64,000 nt of DNA from an uncultured Roseicyclus sp. (GTDB lineage: Bacteria > Pseudomonadota > Alphaproteobacteria > Rhodobacterales > Rhodobacteraceae): assembly GCA_947491935.1 (NCBI GenBank), contig CANLLF010000004.1, forward strand, positions 558,001-622,000, given 5' to 3'. Each line of letters starts with the position of its first letter. The first letter of the stretch is position 1. The translations under genes and the position numbers were made by a program. Under the pieces are notes generated by a model that ran no database searches, was not told the DNA's origin, and was given only the letters and a program-made list of their open reading frames with translations. Positions 19,006-27,011 of this stretch are shown here, one piece after another.

Positions 19006-19962
19006 CTATTCGGCGGCGGCGCTGTGGCGCCCTTCGATTTCATCGACGATCCGGTCGAGCTTGGCCATCAGTTGCCCCATCTGCGCCACCCGGTCCGTTC
19101 CCTCCGCCCCAAGCGACGCAAAGGTTGTGATCGGCGCGCGCACGTCTCCCACCGGGTATCCAGCCGCCGCCGCCAACGCCTTGGAATAGCATTGATGCCC
19201 GTAGAGCGGATGGCCCGCCGTGATGATGGCGTCGAATTCGGAAATCACCGATTGCACCGCCTGCACATCGTCCCACCGCCCTTGTTCGGCCCAATCCACG
19301 AACTTGACCGAGGCGCGGGGGATGTAGTTGCCATAGGGGTTCACATAGCCTTTTGCGCCCATCTTGTAGCTTTCCAGCACCCGCTGCCCGGCCCAGACAT
19401 TCATCAACCCGTCGCTTTCGACGATGATGTCATGGATGCGTTCGATCCGTTGACTGGCCTCCTTGATGTAGCGGATTTGCTCGAAGGTCTTGGTCAGCTT
19501 GCCAACCAACTTGGCGCTCATATCCACGCGGGACGTGAACGGGTTGTTGTAGAGCATGATCGGAAGGTCACAGCCCTCACAGATCGCCTTGTAGTAATTG
19601 AAGATCTCGTCTTCGGTCGGCGTGTAGTAGTAAGGCGGGATGATCATCAGCCCGTCCGCGCCAAGCTCTTCCGCCTGTTTCGAATAGCGCACGGCGTTTG
19701 GGGTGTAGGCGTTCATCGTGCCGACCATGACCGGGATACGCCGTGCAATGTGTTTGACGGTGGCGTCAACGAATTCCTCGCGTTCAGCATCGGTGATGGT
19801 CAGGAACTCCCCGGTTGTGCCAAGGATGATGATGCCCGGCACGCCGGAGGCCAGTTGCCAATCAAGGTAGCGTTCCCAGGCCGGGTAATCGATGGCCTCG
19901 CCGCCTTCAGTGAACGGTGTAATCGTGACAGTATAGCTGCCGGAGAAGGGCGTATGGGTCAT
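19006..19962 (-). CDS. DapA-family lyase/aldolase, second copy
   Basis: A 318-residue DHDPS/NAL-superfamily enzyme. Schiff-base Lys167 is in RYIKEASQ, Tyr138 in LYNNPF and the carboxylate-binding motif in LGTTGEFLT (47–55). It is clearly diverged from the 5345–6262 protein, so the two probably act on different intermediates. ATG at 19962 is favoured over TTG at 19989 because AAGGATC lies just upstream and the protein begins normally. Only 26 bp separate this start from that of the divergent FAD gene, too little for two promoters. Confidence 0.85.
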   Translation of the reverse strand: MTHTPFSGSYTVTITPFTEGGEAIDYPAWERYLDWQLASGVPGIIILGTTGEFLTITDAEREEFVDATVKHIARRIPVMVGTMNAYTPNAVRYSKQAEELGADGLMIIPPYYYTPTEDEIFNYYKAICEGCDLPIMLYNNPFTSRVDMSAKLVGKLTKTFEQIRYIKEASQRIERIHDIIVESDGLMNVWAGQRVLESYKMGAKGYVNPYGNYIPRASVKFVDWAEQGRWDDVQAVQSVISEFDAIITAGHPLYGHQCYSKALAAAAGYPVGDVRAPITTFASLGAEGTDRVAQMGQLMAKLDRIVDEIEGRHSAAAE

Positions 19963-19988
19963 GGGGTGATCCTTTGGCGGGTCGGGCA

Positions 19989-21125
19989 ATGAAAACGGCG
20001 GATGTAGTGATCATCGGCGGCGGCATCACCGGGCTGATGACGGCGTGGAACCTGGCCGAGGCCGGGGCCGATGTCGTGTTGCTGGAAGCGGGCGATCTGG
20101 GCGCTCAGGCGTCGGGCGCCAATGCGGGCAGTCTGCATTTGCAGATCCAGTATCCCGAATTCGTCAAATACGGGGCGGATTGGGCGCGCGCCTATGGGCC
20201 GTGCCTCGGGTTCCTGAAACAGTCGCTGGCCCTGTGGCAGGATCTGCCGGGGCGTTCCGGTGTGGATCTGGATGTAAGGCTGGGCGGCGGGATCGTCGTG
20301 GCGCAGGACGATGCGCAGATGGCTCAGATCGAAGCCAAGGCGCGGATCGAAGCCGAGTATGGCGTTGAGACGGAAATGTTGGACCGCGACGCGTTGCGGG
20401 CAATTGCACCATACCTGTCCGACAAAGCCATAGGCGGCGGGTTTTGTGCGATGGAGGGCAAGGCCAATCCGTTGCGCGTGATACCTGCGGTACGGGTGGC
20501 GCTGCAACGGCTCGGCGTGACGGTATTGCGAGAAACACCGGTGACGGCGATCGTTTCGGAAGATGGTGGATACACGGTGATGACGAAAGATCGTGCAGTT
20601 CATGGGCGCCGGGTGGTCAACGCTGCCGGAGCGTCCGCCGGTAAAGTCGCCGCCATGCTTGGCCTGCACATCGAGATTGACGGGTTCCCGCTGCAGGTCA
20701 CGGTGACAGAGCCGGTGGCCCCGCTGATCCCGCATCTGATCTATTCCGCGGCGGGCAAGCTGTCGTTGAAACAGGCTCCGAACGGGGGATGCATCATTGG
20801 CGGGGGGTGGCCGTCTGCCGAAAGACCGGATGGCACCCTTGCGACCGATCCGCAAAGCCTGACCGGCAACATGGCCATCGCGGCGGATGTGGTGCCCCGT
20901 CTGGGCCAGATGCGTGCGTTGCGCAGTTGGACGGCCTGGGTGAACGGCACGCCCGATTGGCGGCCGATCCTTGGCGAAATGCCGGGCCAACCCGGTTTCT
21001 TTCTGGCGCTGTTCCCATGGGTGGGGTTCAGCGCGGCGCCGATGACGGCCAAGGTGGCCGCCGAACTGGTGCTGGGTCAACGCAGCACGGTGTCCCTCAA
21101 GGGAATCTCCGTTCTCGCGGATTGA
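19989..21125 (+). CDS. FAD-dependent oxidoreductase (DAO family), small flavoprotein subunit copy 2
   Basis: A 378-residue DAO-fold flavoprotein with FAD motif VIIGGGITG (6–14). It shares NAGSLH, IGGGWPS and the LSLKQ/ITLKQ region with the 11606–12733 protein, so the two are paralogues. No large [2Fe-2S] subunit gene adjoins it; it could replace copy 1 as partner of the 12720–14384 protein or act alone. ATG at 19989 is chosen over TTG at 19974. The gene lies head to head with the DapA-family gene and tail to tail with gcvPB. Confidence 0.83.
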   Translation: MKTADVVIIGGGITGLMTAWNLAEAGADVVLLEAGDLGAQASGANAGSLHLQIQYPEFVKYGADWARAYGPCLGFLKQSLALWQDLPGRSGVDLDVRLGGGIVVAQDDAQMAQIEAKARIEAEYGVETEMLDRDALRAIAPYLSDKAIGGGFCAMEGKANPLRVIPAVRVALQRLGVTVLRETPVTAIVSEDGGYTVMTKDRAVHGRRVVNAAGASAGKVAAMLGLHIEIDGFPLQVTVTEPVAPLIPHLIYSAAGKLSLKQAPNGGCIIGGGWPSAERPDGTLATDPQSLTGNMAIAADVVPRLGQMRALRSWTAWVNGTPDWRPILGEMPGQPGFFLALFPWVGFSAAPMTAKVAAELVLGQRSTVSLKGISVLAD

Positions 21126-21141
21126 CGCCGGCCTGACCATT

Positions 21142-22704
21142 TCAAGCGACGCCGCGATTGGCCCCGTCACCCTCGGCCTTCTTGCGCTTGTAGGCACGCC
21201 ACGTCATCGCCCATTTCGCAGGGTCCTCGAACACGTCGCCCTTGAGTTGGGACACCGGCTGATTGTGAGGGGCGGATTTGACCATTTCCGGGTCTGTCCG
21301 GGCCTCCTCCACGATCTTGGCCACCACGTCGATCCATAGGTCGATATCTTCCTTCGACCACAGCTCACCGGCTTCCGGTGTGAAGGGCTCCGCTACGATC
21401 CACGGCTCATGGCTCATCCACCATGGATCAATCCCGTAATCGGCCATGCGGTTGGCGAAATCGACGGTGCTGATACCGGTTTCTTCGAACAGCGGGCCAA
21501 GAGACCAACGGGTCATTTCCATGCGATGGGCTTTGATCTCGGGGTTGGAGATTTCCAAACCGGGGATCTTCGACAGGCGCATATCCATGTAATTGTTGGC
21601 GACGACTGAGATGTCCGAGGCCAATTCGATCCCCTCCGCGCCCATGCCTCTTGCCCAGGCATAGGCCTTCACCACTTGGGGGATGTTGCCCCAGTATTCC
21701 CGAACCTTGCCCGCGGATTTAGGGCGATCTTCGTCCAAGATATAGCGGTCCCCATCCTTCACGACGACGGGGCAGGGCAGATACGGGGCGAGCTCGTCCG
21801 AGCATCCGAACGCGCCGACGGCGGGGCCGCCGCCAGCCTTCGGCGCGCCGAAGGTTTTGTGCAGCATGAACATGCAGGCATCGAACCCAAGCTCCCTCGC
21901 GGAGAGTTTGCCCATGACGCCGTTGAAATTCGCATGGTCATAGAAGCAAAGCGCGCCGGCCTCTTTCGCGATGCGGACCCATTCTTTGATCTCCGGGTTG
22001 TAGATACCCATGTCGTCGGGATTGTTGATCATGATCAGGGCGGTCTTGTCGCTGACCGCCGCTTTCAGCGCCTCAAGCGAGGGATATCCATTTTCCTCCA
22101 GCGGCAGGTTCACCACCTTGAATCCGGCGGCGGCGGCCGTCGCCGGGTTGCACGGATGGGCCTGCACGGATGTGACCATCTCGGTGCGCTGCCCCAGCAT
22201 ACCGCGATCGGCCCAATAGGCACGCGCCACGATGGCCATGGTGTAGGCCGCATCCGCCCCGCCACCGGCTTGGAAAATGAACTGATCCATGCCCGACAGC
22301 GAGCGCAGGATGCCATCGAAATCATGGATGATGCTGAGCACCCCCTGCAGGGTATCGGGGTGTTGATAGGGGTGCACCTCGGCCAGTTCGGGCCGCAGGG
22401 TCGCGTATTCGGACGTTTTGGAATTGTACTTCATGGTGCAGGTGCCAAAGAGGCTCACACCCATCATGCCCAACGTCATCTGGCTCAGATGCAGATAATG
22501 GCGCTGCGCCTCGAATTCCGTGATCTCGGGCAGGTCCGGGCGATCCTTGCGCGCCATGGTGGAGGGGATCAGATTGGTGCCGACTGCGTCGGTGACGTCC
22601 GCTTCGGGCGCGGGGAAGATCTGCCCCCGACCACCGGGGCGACCCATTTCCATGACAACGGGTTCGTCCCATTTGGCGGCGTGAAACTCGGGCAGACGGG
22701 TCAT
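21142..22704 (-). CDS. gcvPB: Glycine dehydrogenase (decarboxylating) subunit 2-like, P-protein β half
   Basis: A 520-residue PLP enzyme of the split glycine-cleavage P-protein. PLP Lys283 is in MLHKTFGAPKAGGGP, the glycine-rich loop following it is kept, and the N-terminal GTCTMKYN segment (88–94) matches the family. In the family it decarboxylates glycine together with GcvPA and passes the aminomethyl group to lipoyl-GcvH. Neither gcvH nor gcvT is in this window and several motifs differ (NNPDDMG for TNPNTLG), so another amino acid may be the substrate. The start overlaps the gcvPA stop by 4 nt. Confidence 0.82.
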   Translation of the reverse strand: MTRLPEFHAAKWDEPVVMEMGRPGGRGQIFPAPEADVTDAVGTNLIPSTMARKDRPDLPEITEFEAQRHYLHLSQMTLGMMGVSLFGTCTMKYNSKTSEYATLRPELAEVHPYQHPDTLQGVLSIIHDFDGILRSLSGMDQFIFQAGGGADAAYTMAIVARAYWADRGMLGQRTEMVTSVQAHPCNPATAAAAGFKVVNLPLEENGYPSLEALKAAVSDKTALIMINNPDDMGIYNPEIKEWVRIAKEAGALCFYDHANFNGVMGKLSARELGFDACMFMLHKTFGAPKAGGGPAVGAFGCSDELAPYLPCPVVVKDGDRYILDEDRPKSAGKVREYWGNIPQVVKAYAWARGMGAEGIELASDISVVANNYMDMRLSKIPGLEISNPEIKAHRMEMTRWSLGPLFEETGISTVDFANRMADYGIDPWWMSHEPWIVAEPFTPEAGELWSKEDIDLWIDVVAKIVEEARTDPEMVKSAPHNQPVSQLKGDVFEDPAKWAMTWRAYKRKKAEGDGANRGVA

Positions 22705-24107
22705 TGGAGGATCTCCTTCAACGTATCGGCAAGGCGGCGGATATCAGCGGCGGAATGCATCTCGGTCACGCAGTAAAGCGCGGATTGGCCGAGGTTCAGG
22801 CCCTCGTCCGAGATATCCTTGCCACCAAAGATGCCATGGGCACGCAGGGCGTCGTTGATCTCGGAAACACTCCTGCCCGTCCCATCGAAATTCACCACGA
22901 ATTCCTTGAACTGAGTGTCGGGCCAGACCACACGAACGCCTGGTACGTCGTCCAACAGCTTCGCAGCATAGCGCGCCCGTGACACGATCAGCTGACCCAA
23001 CTCGCGGAAACCTTCGGGGCCAAGCAGGCTCATGTAGACGGCGCCGGCAATCGCCCAAAGATAGGTCGAATTGCCGGTCCAGTCGTTCCCGTCTTCGCGC
23101 ATCCCGTAGGAATTCTGGTGCGGGCAGGCGAGGCCGAAGCCGACCTCCCCCTCGGTCAGCGTCTCCGCGATGGAGACCAGAAAGCCGTTATACGTCCGCA
23201 CGTAGCGTTCTTCGTCGCGCGACGCGATGAAACCGCCCGCGCCACCGCCGCATTGCATATGCACGCCAAGGGGTTGTACCGGGCCGGTCACGATATCCGC
23301 GCCGTAATCTCCCGGCGCTGTCATCACGCCAAGGCTGGCGGGGTCGACCCCCACGATGGTTTCCGCGCCCGCCGCACGGGCGAGTTTTGCGATCCCCGCG
23401 GCCCCCGTTTCGATTGTCCCGAGATAGGTCGGGTTTTCAAAATAGACGGCCGCCACATCGTCACCGAGCTTGGATTTCAGATCGCCCAGATCCAGTCTGC
23501 CGGAGGTGGGATCAGCAGCGACAAGGACAACCTCGAGGCTGCCCTCCATCTCGCTCGGCTGGCAATAGGTGCGGATCACCGACAGGCGCTCAGGGTCGGA
23601 CAACTGCGGCACCACCACCTTGGACCGGCCCGTTATCCGCGCCGCCATTCGCATCGCATGCCCAATTGCGCAGCCCCAGGAATAGACCGGCAATTGCACG
23701 ACATCGAGGTTCAGCAGTGCGCCCAGTTGCGATGAAAACTCGAACCAGGCCTGATTGCGGCCATGGTCGGACTGGTAGCTGCCCCAGACGTTGGTGGCGA
23801 ATTCGGTGCGCCCGACGATCTCATCCACAATGGCGGGCACGTGGTGCTGCCAGACGCCAGCGCCGAGGAAGCTGAGGTTGGCCTCGCAATCTTCGTTGCG
23901 CTTCAGCCGCGTGACAAGATCGCGGCGCAGTTCCATCTCGGAGGTCAGGGCCGGGGGCAGATCCAGCGGTGCCTTGCGAAAATGGTCGTCCGGGATCTGC
24001 TCGAACACATCGGCGACGGAGGACGCGCCGATCTCGGCCAGCATCGCATCGATCGCGCCGGGGGCGGATAGGGCCATCCAAGGGTGTGATCTGGTATCGG
24101 TGGGCAT
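22701..24107 (-). CDS. gcvPA: Glycine dehydrogenase (decarboxylating) subunit 1-like, P-protein α half
   Basis: A 468-residue partner of GcvPB. SFLGAGVWQHHVPAIV matches the family's FLGAG..H..P motif, and NPTYLGTIE follows. The canonical YTPYQPE..QG and MYDG regions are replaced by GSYQSDHGRNQ and VYSWG, so this is a divergent member. It lies under operator site D and may also be read through from the acoX-type gene upstream. The family assignment is good; glycine as the substrate is not certain. Confidence 0.8.
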   Translation of the reverse strand: MPTDTRSHPWMALSAPGAIDAMLAEIGASSVADVFEQIPDDHFRKAPLDLPPALTSEMELRRDLVTRLKRNEDCEANLSFLGAGVWQHHVPAIVDEIVGRTEFATNVWGSYQSDHGRNQAWFEFSSQLGALLNLDVVQLPVYSWGCAIGHAMRMAARITGRSKVVVPQLSDPERLSVIRTYCQPSEMEGSLEVVLVAADPTSGRLDLGDLKSKLGDDVAAVYFENPTYLGTIETGAAGIAKLARAAGAETIVGVDPASLGVMTAPGDYGADIVTGPVQPLGVHMQCGGGAGGFIASRDEERYVRTYNGFLVSIAETLTEGEVGFGLACPHQNSYGMREDGNDWTGNSTYLWAIAGAVYMSLLGPEGFRELGQLIVSRARYAAKLLDDVPGVRVVWPDTQFKEFVVNFDGTGRSVSEINDALRAHGIFGGKDISDEGLNLGQSALYCVTEMHSAADIRRLADTLKEILQ

Positions 24108-24186
24108 CAGCGGGCCTCCTCATATCCGTGCCGGTCGTGTGCTGCGGCAGAGTTGATTCTGATATTTGCGCAAGAATTGCACAAAA

Positions 24187-24205
24187 GTTCGCATAACGCA
24201 CACAT
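24187..24205. promoter_or_regulatory. Candidate IclR operator, site D
   Basis: GTTCGCATAACGCACA (24187–24202) matches the consensus fully. A further half-site, TTGCACA (24177–24183), stands just upstream with the same spacing as at site F. It lies 80 nt before the gcvPA start, between gcvPA and the acoX-type gene on the same strand. Confidence 0.65.
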
Positions 24206-24209
24206 CGAT

Positions 24210-25319
24210 TCAGCCTGCGGACAGACGCATCATGGTTTCTCGTCCGCGCCCGGTACGAACGCGCAGGTAGCCCGACAATTCCGCGTCCAGATCAGGCTCA
24301 CCGCTATCGACCCAGAGTGTGGGCTGTGCGAGGCGGGCGAGTTTGTCTTCCGACGCCAGCACGATGAGGCCGTCCTTCCCCGCGCGGCGCAGGGTATCGG
24401 GGCCGATCTGCTGGTTCCCGCGCCCGATCAGAAACCCCTGCTGTCCCGTTACCCCCAAGATGATCCTGACCGGTCGTTGACCCGCAAGCGCGATAAGCTC
24501 CGTCGCGCCCAGATCGCGCCCGACTACCGCGCCGTCGCGCATCGCATCGGTGCCCAGGATCGTCGGCGCGTGTCCGGCGGCGCGCATCACGGCGCCCGCG
24601 CTTGTTCCGGGGCCGATCACGTAGAGCGTTCCCGGCTCCATCTCCGCCACGATCTGTGTAGCAGCGGCGGACAGTGCCGTGCCCCAATCCACCCGCGGTC
24701 CACCTTTGGACGCCTGCATCCGGTTGCGCAGAATTGGCACGCGGGCGTGGCCGTAGAGTTTCGGCGCGATGTGGCCGGCACGAAGCGCAGCCTCGTCGAT
24801 ATCCATGACTTCGGCGTCATCAGTCCAGCTGATCCGGTCGGGTGCAGCCACGATGTCGGCGATCAGGGCGCCGGCCGCTTCCGGGGAGATCGCAAAGACG
24901 CCGGAGTGCATTTTGACACCGCAGGGAATCCCGAGGATCGCCTGGTTTGGCGCGATGTCGGCGCAGACGTCGCGGGCCGTTCCGTCCCCCCCCGCAAAGA
25001 CGATCAGGTTGCAATCGGCCATCTGTGCAACCGCGGCCCGCGTGTCCCGCGCCGATCCGGTGAGCGGCATCGGGCGGATGTCGAGATCAAGATTGAGACC
25101 CTCGGCCACATCTGCCCCAAGGACCCCGGGGGCGAGGGTGATCTTGGTTCCGGGCAGCCGGTCCGCAAGGCGCTGCAGGGCACGACGTGCCCGCGTGCCG
25201 GATTGCGGGGCGGCCCCACGCGCGAGGGCGTCGGCGACGATGCCCGGGCCATCCGTGCCTTTCAGCCCGACACGTCCACCAAGGCCCGCAATCGGGTTCA
25301 CGATCAGTCCGATCCGCAC
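24210..25319 (-). CDS. AcoX-type ATP-NAD kinase-like protein
   Basis: A 369-residue protein of the NAD-kinase/diacylglycerol-kinase superfamily. VRIGLIVNPIAGLGG at the N-terminus and VFAGGDGTARDV in the nucleotide-binding region are typical. GTG at 25319 is chosen because the reading begins exactly as other family members do and AGGAGG lies upstream; TTG at 25343 would place that site inside the gene. AcoX-type proteins occur in acetoin and other catabolic clusters, with no proven reaction. NADP supply or phosphorylation of a small molecule is possible. It lies divergently to the aldo-keto reductase fusion gene and upstream of gcvPA. Confidence 0.8.
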   Translation of the reverse strand: MRIGLIVNPIAGLGGRVGLKGTDGPGIVADALARGAAPQSGTRARRALQRLADRLPGTKITLAPGVLGADVAEGLNLDLDIRPMPLTGSARDTRAAVAQMADCNLIVFAGGDGTARDVCADIAPNQAILGIPCGVKMHSGVFAISPEAAGALIADIVAAPDRISWTDDAEVMDIDEAALRAGHIAPKLYGHARVPILRNRMQASKGGPRVDWGTALSAAATQIVAEMEPGTLYVIGPGTSAGAVMRAAGHAPTILGTDAMRDGAVVGRDLGATELIALAGQRPVRIILGVTGQQGFLIGRGNQQIGPDTLRRAGKDGLIVLASEDKLARLAQPTLWVDSGEPDLDAELSGYLRVRTGRGRETMMRLSAG

Positions 25320-25359
25320 GGTGTTTTTTTCCTCCTGCCGCAATCCCGCTTGCAGCTCT

Positions 25360-25388
25360 GTTCATTATCCGCACACTTGTGCGCGAAT
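25360..25388. promoter_or_regulatory. Candidate IclR operator, site E
   Basis: GTTCATTATCCGCACA (25360–25375) followed by a perfect inverted repeat CGCACA-CT-TGTGCG (25370–25383). It lies in the 80-nt gap between the divergent acoX-type gene (start 25319) and the AKR–RidA gene (start 25400), ending only 11 nt before the latter start. Confidence 0.6.
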
Positions 25389-25399
25389 TGGAGAGTGCC

Positions 25400-26890
25400 A
25401 TGAGTGTGATGCCAGAGAAAGCCACCATCGGGCGAAACGTCCCCTTGCGCCGTCTTGTCACCGGCCTGTGGCAGATGGCCGATCAGGAGCGGGACGGGAA
25501 GCCGTTCGATCTGGACACCGCTGCAGAGGCACTGGTGGGGTATGCGCGTGACGGGTTCGACAGCTTTGATATGGCGGACCATTACGGCAGCGCTGAGATC
25601 GTGGCCGGCATGGCGCACAAGGCGCTGCGTGAGGCGGGGGAGGCCCCGCCGACGATCCTGACGAAATGGTGCCCGGAGCCCGGCGCGATGGATTTGGCCA
25701 CCGTCCGGGCAGGCGTTGAAACCGCGCTGCAACGGCTTGACCTGCCGGTTGTCGATGTCATGCAATTTCATTGGTGGCGGTACGAGCAGCCGGAATATCT
25801 GGAGGCACTCAATAACCTCATGCGGCTGCGGGAGGAGGGGTTGATCCGCGAGATCGGGTTGACGAATTTCGATGCCGCACATCTGCATCTCGCGCTGAGT
25901 GAAGGAGTCGACATCGCCTCGAACCAGGTGTGTTTCTCGCTATTGGATCGACGGGCCGCCGGTGCGATGAGCGAGGTGGCCCGTGCGAAAGGCGTTGCCA
26001 TCCTGGCGTTCGGCACACTCTGCGGTGGGTTTCTGTCGGACAAGTGGTTGGGTCAGGATGAACCAGCCGAGATCCCCGATTGGAGCCGGATGAAGTACAA
26101 GCGGTTCATTGATGCAAACGGGGGCTGGACGCGGTTTCAGGCGCTTCTGGCGACGCTGGGCGAGGTTGCGGGCAAACACGACGTGTCGATCAGCAACGTC
26201 GCCACCGCATGGGCGTTGAGCCACCCGGCCATCACCGCCACGATCATCGGAGCGCGCCTGGGGGAAGGGCAGCACCGGCAGGACAACAAGCGCGCACTGG
26301 ACCTTGCACTGGATGCCGATGACCGGGCCGAAATTGCCGCCGTGCTGAATGAGATGGAAACGATCCCAGGCGATTGCGGGGACGAGTATCGAAAGCCGCC
26401 CTTCCTGACGGCGTCAGGAGATCTGAGCCACCATCTGGATGCCCTGCCGCCCGTCTTTCCCATTGTGGAGAGTGCCGTGCGTCCGGGACGGGTGCGGGCC
26501 GACAGCGGATCGATCTGGGAAGAGAAGGCCGGGTTTGCCCGCGCAATCCGTAGCGGGGACCGCGTTCTTGTCAGCGGAACCACCGCCACTGGGCCGGATG
26601 GAAACGCAATCGGGCAGGGCGATGCCGCGGCGCAAGCCACCTACATTCTGGACAAGATTTCCGCGTCTCTGGACGCGCTCGGCGGTACGCTTGAGGATGT
26701 GGTGCGCACCCGGATCTACCTGCGAAACGAGGCGGATTGGGAAGCGGTCTCGGCCATCCATGCCCGCTATTTCGGAGCGGTTCGGCCAGCGAACACGTTG
26801 ATCGCGGGGGTCGCACTGATCGGCGGTTACGACGTGGAAATCGAAGCAGAAGCCGACGTTGCAGATCGCGCGGGGCAAGCCGGGGATTGA
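25400..26890 (+). CDS. Aldo-keto reductase fused to a RidA-like domain
   Basis: A 496-residue two-domain protein. Residues 1 to about 335 are an aldo-keto reductase with the full tetrad Asp57, Tyr62 (DMADHYG), Lys89 (ILTKW) and His124 (MQFHW). Residues about 370–490 are a Rid/YjgF domain (VSGTTATGPDGN, DVVRTRIYL, DVEIEAEADV). In E. coli RidA the substrate-binding Arg105 sits in PARSCVEV; here the matching segment reads RPANTLIAG, so that Arg is replaced. Rid proteins without it are not known to be imine deaminases. ATG at 25400 follows GGAGAG. One chain could pair carbonyl reduction with handling of an unstable enamine or imine. Confidence 0.85.
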   Translation: MSVMPEKATIGRNVPLRRLVTGLWQMADQERDGKPFDLDTAAEALVGYARDGFDSFDMADHYGSAEIVAGMAHKALREAGEAPPTILTKWCPEPGAMDLATVRAGVETALQRLDLPVVDVMQFHWWRYEQPEYLEALNNLMRLREEGLIREIGLTNFDAAHLHLALSEGVDIASNQVCFSLLDRRAAGAMSEVARAKGVAILAFGTLCGGFLSDKWLGQDEPAEIPDWSRMKYKRFIDANGGWTRFQALLATLGEVAGKHDVSISNVATAWALSHPAITATIIGARLGEGQHRQDNKRALDLALDADDRAEIAAVLNEMETIPGDCGDEYRKPPFLTASGDLSHHLDALPPVFPIVESAVRPGRVRADSGSIWEEKAGFARAIRSGDRVLVSGTTATGPDGNAIGQGDAAAQATYILDKISASLDALGGTLEDVVRTRIYLRNEADWEAVSAIHARYFGAVRPANTLIAGVALIGGYDVEIEAEADVADRAGQAGD

Positions 26891-26914
26891 CAGAATCCCA
26901 AAGCGACGTCCATC

Positions 26915-26947
26915 TTACGCACGAAAGTTCGCAATGCGCACAAGAAC
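26915..26947. promoter_or_regulatory. Candidate IclR operator, site F
   Basis: GTTCGCAATGCGCACA (26927–26942), preceded by a half-site ACGCACG (26917–26923) and followed by AGAAC. It lies 65 nt before the amino-acid-binding protein gene, in the 121-nt gap after the AKR–RidA gene. Confidence 0.6.
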
Positions 26948-27011
26948 GGATGCGGTCTTTCCAGCCTTGGCGCGAGGTATGCCCGCGCCACCCAACTTTG
27001 GAGGAAGATGA

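Noticed and set aside
19959-21197. 412-codon – strand frame opposite the second DAO-type gene
   Set aside because: The + strand has an FAD motif and paralogue; the – strand translation is compositionally odd and motif-free.
24108-24209. Glycine riboswitch before gcvPA
   Set aside because: The gap is only about 100 nt and is mostly taken by the IclR-type operator; no conserved aptamer pattern was found.
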